Source: Streptomyces radiopugnans (GTDB lineage: Bacteria; Actinomycetota; Actinomycetes; Streptomycetales; Streptomycetaceae). Taken from it: a DNA stretch of 64,000 bases. This document shows positions 52,359-60,274 of this stretch, piece by piece. The stretch lies in assembly GCF_900110735.1 (NCBI RefSeq), contig NZ_FOET01000013.1, forward strand, positions 62,001-126,000, read 5' to 3'. Positions within the stretch are counted from its first letter, which is position 1. Every line of letters begins with the position of its first letter. The position numbers were made by a program, and so were the translations under genes. Under the pieces are notes generated by a model. The model worked only from the letters and a program-made list of their open reading frames with translations, made no database searches and had not been told where the DNA came from.

Positions 52359-53930
52359 TCAGCCCTCGCCCAGCAGCTTGCCGTCCGAGGTCTCGAACTG
52401 CTTCTTGAAGGAGGCGATGGCGTCCGACAGCGACTGGAGGGTGTCGTCGGACATCTTGCCGCCCTCGCGGATGCCGGTCATCAGGTCCTTGCGCTCGCGG
52501 TGCAGGTGCTCCAGCAGGTCGCTCTCGAAGCGCCGGATGTCCTCGACGGGGACGTCGTCCATGCGGCCGGTGGTGCCCGCCCAGATGGAGACGACCTGGT
52601 CCTCGGTCGGGTACGGAGCGTACTGCGACTGCTTGAGCAGCTCGACCATGCGCTTGCCGCGCTCCAGCGCCGCCTTGGAGGCGTCGTCCAGGTCGGAGCC
52701 GAAGGCGGCGAACGCCTCCAGCTCGCGGAACTGGGCGAGGTCCACGCGGAGCCGGCCGGAGACCTGCTTCATGGCCTTGTGCTGGGCCGAGCCACCGACT
52801 CGGGAGACGGAGATACCGACGTTCAGCGCCGGGCGCTGGCCCGCGTTGAACAGGTCGGACTCCAGGAAGCACTGGCCGTCGGTGATGGAGATGACGTTGG
52901 TCGGGATGAACGCCGAAACGTCGTTCGCCTTGGTCTCGATGATCGGCAGACCGGTCATCGAGCCGGCGCCCATCTCGTCCGAGAGCTTGGCGCAGCGCTC
53001 CAGCAGCCGGGAGTGCAGGTAGAAGACGTCGCCCGGGTAGGCCTCGCGGCCCGGCGGACGGCGCAGCAGCAGGGACACGGCGCGGTAGGCGTCGGCCTGC
53101 TTGGACAGGTCGTCGAAGATGATCAGGACGTGCTTGCCCTGGTACATCCAGTGCTGGCCGATGGCCGAGCCGGTGTAGGGGGCCAGGTACTTGAAGCCCG
53201 CCGGGTCGGACGCCGGGGCGGCGACGATGGTGGTGTACTCCAGCGCGCCGTTCTCCTCCAGCGCCGCGCGCACGGAGGCGATGGTGGAGCCCTTCTGGCC
53301 GATGGCGACGTAGATGCAGCGGACCTGCTTGTTCGGGTCGCCGGAGCGCCAGTTGTCGCGCTGGTTGATGATCGTGTCGATCGCCAGGGCGGTCTTGCCG
53401 GTCTGGCGGTCGCCGATGATCAGCTGGCGCTGGCCGCGGCCGATCGGGGTCATCGCGTCGACGGCCTTGTAGCCCGTCTCCATCGGCTCGTGCACCGACT
53501 TGCGCTGCATGACCGTGGGGGCCTGCAGCTCGAGGGCGCGGCGGCCCTCGGTCTCGATCTCGCCGAGGCCGTCGACCGGGTTGCCCAGCGGGTCGACGAC
53601 GCGGCCGAGGTAACCGTCGCCGACCGCGACGGAGAGGACCTCGCCGGTGCGGCGCACCGTCTGGCCCTCCTCGATGCCGCTGAACTCGCCGAGGACGACC
53701 GCACCGATCTCGCGCTCCTCGAGGTTGAGGGCGAGGCCGAGGGTGCCGTCCTCGAACTTCAGCAGCTCGTTCGCCATGGCCGAGGGAAGACCCTCGACCT
53801 TCGCAATGCCGTCACCGGCAAGGCTGACCGTCCCGACCTCTTCGCGCGAGGCCGCGTCCGGCTTGTACGACTGGACGAAGTTCTCCAGCGCGTCCCGGAT
53901 CTCATCCGGCCGGATCGTGAGCTCCGCCAT
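52359..53930 (-). CDS. atpA: F1F0 ATP synthase alpha subunit
   Basis: Non-catalytic nucleotide-binding subunit of F1. 523 residues: AELTIRPDEIRDALENFV start, P-loop GDRQTGKTALAIDTI, LLLRRPPGREAYPGDVFYLHSRLLERCAKL and the Arg-finger region VGISVSRVGGSAQHKAMKQVSG. The C-terminus carries an actinobacterial extension (about 20 residues: MSDDTLQSLSDAIASFKKQFETSDGKLLGEG), known in mycobacteria to damp ATP hydrolysis. ATG 53930; 120 bp separate it from atpH upstream, with a TTGGGCC/GGCCCAA imperfect repeat (about 53952-53982). Confidence 0.98.
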   Translation of the reverse strand: MAELTIRPDEIRDALENFVQSYKPDAASREEVGTVSLAGDGIAKVEGLPSAMANELLKFEDGTLGLALNLEEREIGAVVLGEFSGIEEGQTVRRTGEVLSVAVGDGYLGRVVDPLGNPVDGLGEIETEGRRALELQAPTVMQRKSVHEPMETGYKAVDAMTPIGRGQRQLIIGDRQTGKTALAIDTIINQRDNWRSGDPNKQVRCIYVAIGQKGSTIASVRAALEENGALEYTTIVAAPASDPAGFKYLAPYTGSAIGQHWMYQGKHVLIIFDDLSKQADAYRAVSLLLRRPPGREAYPGDVFYLHSRLLERCAKLSDEMGAGSMTGLPIIETKANDVSAFIPTNVISITDGQCFLESDLFNAGQRPALNVGISVSRVGGSAQHKAMKQVSGRLRVDLAQFRELEAFAAFGSDLDDASKAALERGKRMVELLKQSQYAPYPTEDQVVSIWAGTTGRMDDVPVEDIRRFESDLLEHLHRERKDLMTGIREGGKMSDDTLQSLSDAIASFKKQFETSDGKLLGEG

Positions 53931-54050
53931 CTGGGTTCCCTGCTCTCCTTGTTGGGCCCGTATATGTCTGCTACGGCCCAACTCGGGCCGCCAGTACTGC
54001 TTCTTGAGTTGGTTTGGTGCCTGCGGCCGTACCGTCCGCCGGCCGCCGGG

Positions 54051-54875
54051 TCAGCCCGCCATCCGCCGGGTCGCCGACTCCAGGCGCTCCGAGACGGTGC
54101 CGTCGATGACCTCGTCGCCGATGCGCACCCTGATCCCGCCGAGGATCTCGGGATCCACGTCGAGGTTGAGGTGCACCTCGCGCCCGTACAGCTTCGCCAG
54201 CGCGGCGCCCAGGCGCTGCTTCTGGCGGTCGCTGAGCGGTACGGCGGTCGTGACCACGGCGACCGAGCGGTTGCGGCGCTCGGCTGCCAGCCCGGAGAGG
54301 GCTTCGAGCCCTCCCTCAAGACTACGGCCACGCGGCTGCTTCACGAGGCGGACGACCAGCCGCTCGGTGGCGGGCCTGGCGCGGCCCCCGAGCAGCCGGT
54401 GCAGCAGCTCGGTCTTGGCAGCCTTCAGCTCGTCGTCGGCGACCTTGCCGCCGAGGACGGCGCGGAGCTCCGGCGAGGAGGCGACCGTCCGGGAGAACCG
54501 GAACAGCTCGTCCTCGACGTCGTCCAGGGTGCCGTCGCGCTCGGCCGCGGTGAGGTCGGCCACGTCGGCGAGCTGCTCGACCGCGTCCACCAGGTCGCGC
54601 GAGCGCGACCAGCGGGAGCGGACCATGCCGGAGACCAGGTCGACGGCCTCGCCGCCCACCTGGCCGGCCAGCAGGCGCCCGACCAGCTCGGCCTTGGCCT
54701 CGCCGGGCTGCGCCGGGTCGGTCAGGACCCGACGCAGCGACACCTCGCGGTCGAGCAGCGCGGTGACCGCGGCCAGCTCGTCGGCGAGCCGGGCCGCGTC
54801 GACGGACGTGGAGTCCGTCAGCGCGTCCAGTCGCTCCCGGGCTGCGGCCAGTGCTTCGCGGCTCGCTCCGTTCAT
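54051..54875 (-). CDS. atpH: F1F0 ATP synthase delta subunit
   Basis: Peripheral-stalk subunit joining F1 to the b subunits. 274 residues, longer than the roughly 180 of E. coli delta, as is usual in Actinobacteria. MNGASREALAAARERLDALTDS..., helical bundle with LADELAAVTALLDREVSLRRVLTDPAQPGEAKAELVGRLLAGQVGGEAVDLVSGMVRSRWSRSRDLVDAVEQLADVA, and C-terminal SGLAAERRNRSVAVVTTAVPLSDRQKQRL then IDGTVSERLESATRRMAG. ATG 54875 overlaps the atpF stop by 4 bp. Confidence 0.97.
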   Translation of the reverse strand: MNGASREALAAARERLDALTDSTSVDAARLADELAAVTALLDREVSLRRVLTDPAQPGEAKAELVGRLLAGQVGGEAVDLVSGMVRSRWSRSRDLVDAVEQLADVADLTAAERDGTLDDVEDELFRFSRTVASSPELRAVLGGKVADDELKAAKTELLHRLLGGRARPATERLVVRLVKQPRGRSLEGGLEALSGLAAERRNRSVAVVTTAVPLSDRQKQRLGAALAKLYGREVHLNLDVDPEILGGIRVRIGDEVIDGTVSERLESATRRMAG

Positions 54876-55432
54876 CGGGCGGCTCCGGTCTCGGCGGAGG
54901 CCGCCTTCGTCTCGAGCTCGTCGAGGAAGCGGTCGATCGTGCGGCTCTGCCGGGCGACGTCCTCGAGGGACTCGCCGACCAGCTTGCCGGCCAGGTCGGT
55001 GGCGAGCTTGCCCACGTCCTGGCGCAGCGCCTGCGCGGCCTGCCGGCGGTCGGCCTCGATCTGGGCGTGACCGGCGGCGATGATCTCCTCACGCTGCCGC
55101 TGACCCTCCGCGCGCATCTCGGCGATGAGCGCGGCGCCCTGCTCCTGCGCCTCCTGGCGCAGGCGCGCGGCCTCGTGGCGGGCCTCGGCGAGCTGGGCCT
55201 TGTACTGCTCGAGGGTCTGCTGCGCCTCGATCTGGGCCGCCTCGGCCTTCTCGATGCCGCCCTCGATGGCCTCCCGCCGCTCGTCCAGAACCTTGTTGAT
55301 GTTCGGGAGGAGCTTCTTGGCGAGGAACCCGAAGACGATGGCGAACGCGATCAGGCCGATGACGAGCTCTGGGATCGGCGGGATCGGAGGATTCTGAGGC
55401 TCCTCCGCCGCCAGCTGTACCAGGGCGTTCAC
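54872..55432 (-). CDS. atpF: F1F0 ATP synthase b subunit
   Basis: Peripheral-stalk subunit. 186 residues: short N-terminus rich in Pro (EEPQNPPIPPIPELVIG), one membrane helix (LVIGLIAFAIVFGFLAKKLLPNI), then a long amphipathic coiled coil (LDERREAIEGGIEKAEAAQIEAQQTLEQYKAQLAEAR...). GTG 55432 follows AAAGG; an ATG 5 bases upstream is out of frame. It overlaps atpH by 4 bp and is 41 bp from atpE. Confidence 0.96.
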   Translation of the reverse strand: MNALVQLAAEEPQNPPIPPIPELVIGLIAFAIVFGFLAKKLLPNINKVLDERREAIEGGIEKAEAAQIEAQQTLEQYKAQLAEARHEAARLRQEAQEQGAALIAEMRAEGQRQREEIIAAGHAQIEADRRQAAQALRQDVGKLATDLAGKLVGESLEDVARQSRTIDRFLDELETKAASAETGAAR

Positions 55433-55473
55433 ATCAGTGCCTTTCGTCGAAAGAGGCTGTCAGTGGGTCTTGC

Positions 55474-55710
55474 TCACTGACCGAACACGAACGGCATGAC
55501 GATGCCGATCAGGGCCAGGGCCTCACAGAAGGCGAAGCCGAGGATCTGGTTGGCGCGGATCAGACCGGCGGCCTCGGGCTGGCGGGCCAGGGCCTGGGTG
55601 CCGTTGCCGAAGATGATGCCGATGCCCACGCCGGGACCGATCGCGGCCAGGCCGTAGCCGATGGAGCCGAGGGAACCAGTGACAGCGGCGAGGTTCGCAA
55701 GGTCGGACAT
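55474..55710 (-). CDS. atpE: F1F0 ATP synthase c subunit
   Basis: Proteolipid ring subunit. 78 residues, two transmembrane helices joined by the polar loop LARQPE (41-46). The ion-binding carboxylate is Glu63 in GFAFCEALALIG, the usual proton-binding form. ATG 55710 follows GGAAG. It is the third gene of the operon, between atpB (77 bp) and atpF (41 bp); as in other bacteria it should be the most highly expressed subunit. Confidence 0.98.
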   Translation of the reverse strand: MSDLANLAAVTGSLGSIGYGLAAIGPGVGIGIIFGNGTQALARQPEAAGLIRANQILGFAFCEALALIGIVMPFVFGQ

Positions 55711-55787
55711 GCCGTATCTTCCTTCTTCTTCATGAACCGGTGGGGGTTGGCCACCGGACAGCCAGGGGTTGGGTGGCGCGAGGGGGC

Positions 55788-56597
55788 TCAGTGGTGCTCG
55801 GCGAGCGCGCCCTGCACGTAGTTGGCGGCCAGGAGGACGAAGACGTACGCCTGGACTGCCTGGATGAAGAGCTCGAACGCGGTGAGGACGATCACCATCA
55901 CGAACGAGACGCCGGCGTAGGCGATGCCGATGCCGTTCAGCAGGTACCAGGCGGCGATGGTGAACATCACCAGCAGCAGGTGGCCGGCGAACATGTTGGC
56001 GAAGAGCCGGACCGCGTGCGTGAACGGGCGGACGAGGGTGTTCGAGAAGAATTCGATCACGACGACCAGCGGGAGGACCGCGCCGAGCGACTTGTCGTAG
56101 CCCGTGAGGTTCTTCAGACCGCCGCCGAAGCCGTGCTTCCTGAACGTCAGGTACATCCACGTGACGTAGACGAGCAGCGCCATACCCGCGGGGAAGGCGA
56201 TGATCGAGGTCACCGGGAACTGGGCCAGCGGGACGATGGACCAGAGGTTCATGATCCAGATGAAGAAGAACAGCGCCACCATGAAGGGCACGAACTTCTC
56301 GCCGTCGCGCTTGCCGAGCGTCTCGTAGACGATCCCGCGGCGCACGAAGTCGTAGCCGGCCTCGCCGACCATCTGCAGCTTGCCGGGCACCAGCTTCGGC
56401 TTGTTGAAGGCGGCCCAGAAGAAGCCGACGACCACGACCGTGCTCAGCAGCGCCAGCAGGATCGGCTTGTTGAACTCGAACCCGCCGATCGTGAACATCG
56501 GCTCGAAGATGAACGAGTGCAGGCCCGGAGCAGGAAAGCCGCACCCGTCGAAGATGTGGCAGTCGACCTCGAAGGCGAGCATCTGGTCAGAACTCAC
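55788..56597 (-). CDS. atpB: F1F0 ATP synthase a subunit
   Basis: Proton-channel subunit of F0. 269 residues, five to six transmembrane helices. The essential Arg lies in TLVRPFTHAVRLFANMFAGHLLL, with the conserved Gln/Glu in the last helix region LTAFELFIQAVQAYVFVLLAANYV. The N-terminus MLAFEVDCHIFDGCGFPAPGLHSFIFEP is characteristic of Streptomyces AtpB. I choose GTG 56597, preceded by AAGGAG at 6 nt, over the ATG at 56615, which has no ribosome site. 246 bp separate it from atpI. Confidence 0.96.
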   Translation of the reverse strand: MSSDQMLAFEVDCHIFDGCGFPAPGLHSFIFEPMFTIGGFEFNKPILLALLSTVVVVGFFWAAFNKPKLVPGKLQMVGEAGYDFVRRGIVYETLGKRDGEKFVPFMVALFFFIWIMNLWSIVPLAQFPVTSIIAFPAGMALLVYVTWMYLTFRKHGFGGGLKNLTGYDKSLGAVLPLVVVIEFFSNTLVRPFTHAVRLFANMFAGHLLLVMFTIAAWYLLNGIGIAYAGVSFVMVIVLTAFELFIQAVQAYVFVLLAANYVQGALAEHH

Positions 56598-56843
56598 CGC
56601 GGGCTCCTTCAACATGGCGCATGGGTACGGCAACCTCGATGTGTCGGCGCGGCGCGCGGCCACGGAACGGCACTGGACTGGACTTGCGATTCTGGGGGCG
56701 GCTGATGGGCTGCGCTGGCTGCCGCTTCCGTCCCGGAGAACCTATGGACGAACCAGCGGATTCAGCCACCCGCGCCTGCGATACCGCAGTTGGCACCGGA
56801 CGATAGCAGGAGTTCGAAAGCGCCTTTATCCCGGCCCTACGCG

Positions 56844-57281
56844 TCACGGCTTGGACCCCTGCACGGCGGGGCCGTTCCCCTTGGACGACTCGGGCTCCAC
56901 GTACATGATCTTGGCCTTCATGTGCGCGCGGGCCTGGGCGGCGATCCACACCAGAGTGGTCCCGAGCAGGGAGAAGGCGAACACCTTGGTGTCGAACAGC
57001 GTGGTGTTCTTGAAGACTGCGAGCACGACCGCGAGCAGCAGGATCTGCGTCGTGTAGAGCATCAGGCCCATGGCCTGGAACAGGTACGGGAAGGACCTGG
57101 CGACCCACTGGAGCACGGTGAGACCGATCCCCATGAAGAGGATCACGATGACGGCTCCGAACGCCGCGCCGATCACACCCTGGCCGCCGGCGAACACGCC
57201 ACCCGCGACCGCGGCCACGGCACCGGCGGCGGCGGTCGGGACGGCGCAGTGCAGCAGCATGCGAACGTCGTTCGACTGCAT
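56844..57281 (-). CDS. atpI: ATP synthase accessory protein AtpI
   Basis: 145 residues, four hydrophobic segments (VPTAAAGAVAAVAGGVFAGG, GVIGAAFGAVIVILFMGIGL, YLFQAMGLMLYTTQILLLAVVLAV, FAFSLLGTTLVWIAAQARAHMKA), the AtpI/UncI layout; the protein helps assemble the c-ring. ATG 57281 follows GGAG. First gene of the atpIBEFHAGDC operon; a Rex-type site lies 125 bp upstream. The following 246 bp before atpB hold no second gene that I can support. Confidence 0.92.
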   Translation of the reverse strand: MQSNDVRMLLHCAVPTAAAGAVAAVAGGVFAGGQGVIGAAFGAVIVILFMGIGLTVLQWVARSFPYLFQAMGLMLYTTQILLLAVVLAVFKNTTLFDTKVFAFSLLGTTLVWIAAQARAHMKAKIMYVEPESSKGNGPAVQGSKP

Positions 57282-57405
57282 GGGGAAGGCTCCGAGTTTC
57301 GGGGGCGTCTTGCGTCGCTGACGAGCGTATCCCCGGCGAATGAGGACGAAGGCCTCACCCCGTCGGACCGCCGCACTACGGTCCTTACAGGGGGTTACCG
57401 GGTTC

Positions 57406-57423
57406 TCGTGAACGGTATCACAA
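57406..57423. promoter_or_regulatory. Rex-type operator upstream of the atp operon
   Basis: TCGTGAACGGTATCACAA; on the minus strand it reads TTGTGA-TACCG-TTCACGA, close to the Rex consensus TTGTGAANNNNTTCACAA. It lies in the 258-bp region between the wecA-like gene and atpI, 125 bp upstream of the atpI start. Rex senses NADH/NAD+; I recall atp genes as Rex targets in S. coelicolor, but have not checked this. Confidence 0.75.
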
Positions 57424-57539
57424 ACTATTTGATGAGGTCTTTACCTACATCGTGTGCGGACTCTCACACGAGCGGGGTAACCGGCGCGGCGTCGCGCTGA
57501 CGGACGCCGGGAAGACTGCTATGTGGGGCGCACGGCCGC

Positions 57540-58877
57540 TCACGACCGGCTGTCGACCCGGCTGTCGGCCCTGTCCTCGCGCCTTCCCCCGCGCCGCGCC
57601 AGGCGGTCGTGCTCCCGCAGCGAGGTCGCTCCGTTCGCCCTGCCCCCGGGCTTCGCGGCGGACTCCGCCGGACCCTCCGCCCCCGCTTCCGGCTCCCCCA
57701 CCGGACCGCGCCGGGCGCGGTAGCGCGGCGGCACGACCGCCTGCGCCCAGCGCGGCACCCTCGGGGTGAAGCGGGGCAGCAGCAGGATCACCAGCCCCAC
57801 CGCGCTCAGCAGCACGATCGCGAGCACGATGACCAGGCTGGAGGAGCGCACCGAGAAGGCCACCGCGCCGAAGGCGATCAGCGCCGACCAGAAGTACATG
57901 ATCAGCACCGCGCGGCTGTGGGAGTGGCCGATCTCCAGCAGCCGGTGGTGCAGATGGCCGCGGTCGGCGGCGAACGGCGACTGGCCCCGCCAGGTGCGCC
58001 TCACGACCGCCAGCACCAGGTCGGCGATGGGCACCGCGATGATCGTCAGCGGCAGCAGCACCGGCATGTAGACCGGCACCATCGTCTGGACCGTGGTCTT
58101 GACCGAGCCGGTGGTGTCGGTGATGACGTCCGGGTCGACCTGCCCGGTGATGGAGACCGCCCCGGCGGCCAGCACCAGACCGATGAGCATCGACCCGGAG
58201 TCGCCCATGAAGATCCGCGCGGGGTGCATGTTGTGCGGCAGGAAGCCCAGGCACATGCCCATCAGGACGGCGGCGAAGAGCGTCGCGGGGGCCGCGGCCT
58301 CGATGCCGTAGCCGTACCAGATCCGGTAGGCGTACATGAAGAACGCCGCGGCCGCGATGCCGACCATGCCGGAGGCCAGGCCGTCCAGGCCGTCGACGAA
58401 GTTGACCGCGTTGATGGTGACGACGACCACCGCCACCGTCAGCAGCGTGCCCTGCAGCGGGGTCAGCGCGACGTTGCCCACGCCCGGTACCGGCAGCCAC
58501 AGGATCGTCAGACCCTGCCAGACCATCACGCCCGCGGCGATCATCTGGCCGCCGAGCTTGATCAGCGCGTCCACGCCCCACTTGTCGTCCAGGACGCCCA
58601 GCAGCCAGATGAGGCCGGCGCCGGCCAGCAGCGCGCGGGGCTCGTCGGAGAGCCGGAAGACGTCGCCGACGTTGGTGAGCTGGGAGGCCGCCAGCAGACC
58701 CGCGCACAGCCCGCCGAACATGGCGATGCCGCCGAGCCGGGGCGTCGGTTCGCGGTGCACGTCGCGGGCCCGGATCTCGGGCATCGCGCCCGCCGCGATC
58801 GCGAACTTCCTCACCGGACCGGTGAGGAGGTAGGTGACCGCGGCCGTGACGCACAGCGTCAGCAGGTATTCACGCAC
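57540..58877 (-). CDS. WecA/TagO-family undecaprenyl-phosphate sugar-1-phosphate transferase
   Basis: Polytopic membrane enzyme transferring GlcNAc-1-phosphate (or a related sugar) from UDP-sugar to polyprenyl phosphate, the first step of wall teichoic or teichuronic polymer synthesis. 445 residues, about 11 helices, with the family sites LLGVLDDKWG, NAVNFVDGLDGLA and FMGDSGSMLIG (cytoplasmic Asp residues) and the His-rich loop RGHLHHRLLEIGHSHSR. The last 75 residues are a basic, disordered tail. GTG 58877 starts a conserved MREYLL. Downstream of the phosphatase homologue (108 bp); the end region has no obvious terminator. The sugar specificity is not read from sequence. Confidence 0.92.
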   Translation of the reverse strand: MREYLLTLCVTAAVTYLLTGPVRKFAIAAGAMPEIRARDVHREPTPRLGGIAMFGGLCAGLLAASQLTNVGDVFRLSDEPRALLAGAGLIWLLGVLDDKWGVDALIKLGGQMIAAGVMVWQGLTILWLPVPGVGNVALTPLQGTLLTVAVVVVTINAVNFVDGLDGLASGMVGIAAAAFFMYAYRIWYGYGIEAAAPATLFAAVLMGMCLGFLPHNMHPARIFMGDSGSMLIGLVLAAGAVSITGQVDPDVITDTTGSVKTTVQTMVPVYMPVLLPLTIIAVPIADLVLAVVRRTWRGQSPFAADRGHLHHRLLEIGHSHSRAVLIMYFWSALIAFGAVAFSVRSSSLVIVLAIVLLSAVGLVILLLPRFTPRVPRWAQAVVPPRYRARRGPVGEPEAGAEGPAESAAKPGGRANGATSLREHDRLARRGGRREDRADSRVDSRS

Positions 58878-58985
58878 GGATTCCCCAGAACTCTCGCGGG
58901 CTCACCGGGCTCACGCCCGGGACACCACACCTTAGACAACGGCCCGGTGCCGGCGGTTGCGCGCCCGGCACCGCCCGGTACGGTC

Positions 58986-59630
58986 TCACGTCCGCGCCGG
59001 GACCCCCGTCAGGGCCGTGACCACCGGATCCAGGGCCGCGTTGATCTCCTCGCCGACACTGCGGAAGTACGTGATGGGGGCGCCGTAGGGATCGTAGACC
59101 TCGTCGGCCTCCGCGCTGGGCGCCAGCAGCCAGCCGCGCAGCGCCGCGGCGGCCCGCACCAGGGCGCGGGCGCGCTCGACGACCCCGCCGTCGGCGTCGG
59201 GTCCGGGCAGGGTGGCGGGGTCGATGGCCCGCACCAGACGGGTGAACTCCTTGAGCGTGAAGGTGCGCAGTCCCGCCGAGTGCCCCATGGAGATCACCTG
59301 CGCCCGGTGGTCGCGGGTGGCGGTCAGCACCAGGTCGGCTCTGATGACGTGCTCGTCCAGCAGTTCGCGGCCGAGGAAGCCGGACGGGTCCGCACCGTAC
59401 TCCAGCAGGACCTCCGCCGCGTGCTCCTCCATCGGCGCGCCCTCGTGCCCCCACGTCCCCGCGCTCTCCACCACCAGTCCGCCGGCCCGCTCGTCGCCGA
59501 GTCTGGCCACCAGGGCATGCCTGGTCAGCCGCTCGGTGATGGGCGAGCGGCAGACGTTTCCGGTGGAGACGTGGAGGATGCGGAAGACCGGTATGCCATG
59601 CTCCTCGGACGCCCCGGCGGGCGGGGTCAA
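58986..59630 (-). CDS. LMW protein-tyrosine-phosphatase homologue with Ser at the nucleophile position
   Basis: 214 residues, LMW-PTP/arsenate reductase fold. The P-loop is HVSTGNVCRSP (20-30) in place of (V)CxGNxCRSP: codon TCC makes residue 22 Ser, whereas Cys27, Arg28 and the C-terminal Asp loop DPYGAPITYF are retained. The remaining pattern (SAGTWGHEGAPMEEHAAEVLLEYG, DLVLTATRDHRAQVISM) is normal, so decay is unlikely. A Ser nucleophile could not support the usual phosphoryl transfer. The only in-frame start is TTG 59630, overlapping the tsaC stop (TTGA) after GAGG. Placed upstream of the WecA-type gene, as LMW-PTPs often are in polymer clusters. Confidence 0.85.
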   Translation of the reverse strand: MTPPAGASEEHGIPVFRILHVSTGNVCRSPITERLTRHALVARLGDERAGGLVVESAGTWGHEGAPMEEHAAEVLLEYGADPSGFLGRELLDEHVIRADLVLTATRDHRAQVISMGHSAGLRTFTLKEFTRLVRAIDPATLPGPDADGGVVERARALVRAAAALRGWLLAPSAEADEVYDPYGAPITYFRSVGEEINAALDPVVTALTGVPART

Positions 59631-60274
59631 CTGGCGACCTCGAGGTCGGGCACGACCTTGCGCAGCTCCTCCGCGCTGATCGCGCCCGCGCGCAGCAGCC
59701 TGGGCACCGGGCCGGTGACGTCGACGATCGAGGAGGGCACCGAGTCGGGGGTGGGGCCGCCGTCGAGGTAGACGGCGACGGAGTCGCCCAGCATCTCCTG
59801 GGCGGCGTCGCAGGTCTGCGGGGCCGGGTGCCCGGTGAGGTTGGCCGACGACACCGCCATCGGGCCGGTCTCGGTCAGCAGCTCGATCGCCACCGGGTGC
59901 AGCGGCATGCGGACGGCGACCGTGCCGCCGGTCTCGCCCAGGTCCCAGGTCAGCGATGGCTGGTGGCGGGCGACGAGGGTGAGCGCGCCGGGCCAGAAGG
60001 CGTCCACCAGTTCCCACGCCTGCTCGGAGAAGTCGGTGACCAGGCCGTGCAGGGTGTTCGGGGAGCCGATCAGGACGGGTGAGGGCATGCCGCGCCCGCG
60101 TCCCTTGGCCTCCAGCAGGTCGCCGACGGCCTCCGGGGTGAAGGCGTCGGCGCCGATGCCGTAGACGGTGTCCGTGGGCAGCACGACGAGTTCGCCTCGG
60201 CGGACCGCCGAGGCTGCCTCGCGCAGGCCGGTCGCGCGGTCGGTCGCGTCGGAGCAGTCGTAACGCCGTGCCAT
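59627..60274 (-). CDS. tsaC: L-threonylcarbamoyladenylate synthase (TsaC/Sua5/YrdC)
   Basis: Makes threonylcarbamoyl-AMP from threonine, bicarbonate and ATP, the first step of tRNA t6A synthesis. 215 residues, the short YrdC form. Motifs: GELVVLPTDTVYGIGADAF, KGRGRGMPSPVLIG, WPGALTLVARHQPSLTWDLG, TVAVRMPLHPVAIELL, GPMAVSSANLTGHPAPQT. ATG 60274 begins immediately after the prmC stop. Typical Actinobacterial context prfA-prmC-tsaC. The stop overlaps the phosphatase-homologue start. Confidence 0.96.
   Translation of the reverse strand: MARRYDCSDATDRATGLREAASAVRRGELVVLPTDTVYGIGADAFTPEAVGDLLEAKGRGRGMPSPVLIGSPNTLHGLVTDFSEQAWELVDAFWPGALTLVARHQPSLTWDLGETGGTVAVRMPLHPVAIELLTETGPMAVSSANLTGHPAPQTCDAAQEMLGDSVAVYLDGGPTPDSVPSSIVDVTGPVPRLLRAGAISAEELRKVVPDLEVAS

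Noticed and set aside
51438..55070. Very long open frame (about 1,210 codons) on the plus strand opposite the atp genes
   Set aside because: It is the mirror of the well-identified atpG, atpA, atpH and atpF genes. High GC leaves opposite-strand frames open; the translation is Val/Gly/Arg/His-rich with no domain.
56615..56617. ATG 56615 (MLKEPAVSSDQ) as the start of atpB
   Set aside because: The AAGGAG lies inside that reading and is perfectly spaced for GTG 56597, which is the better start.
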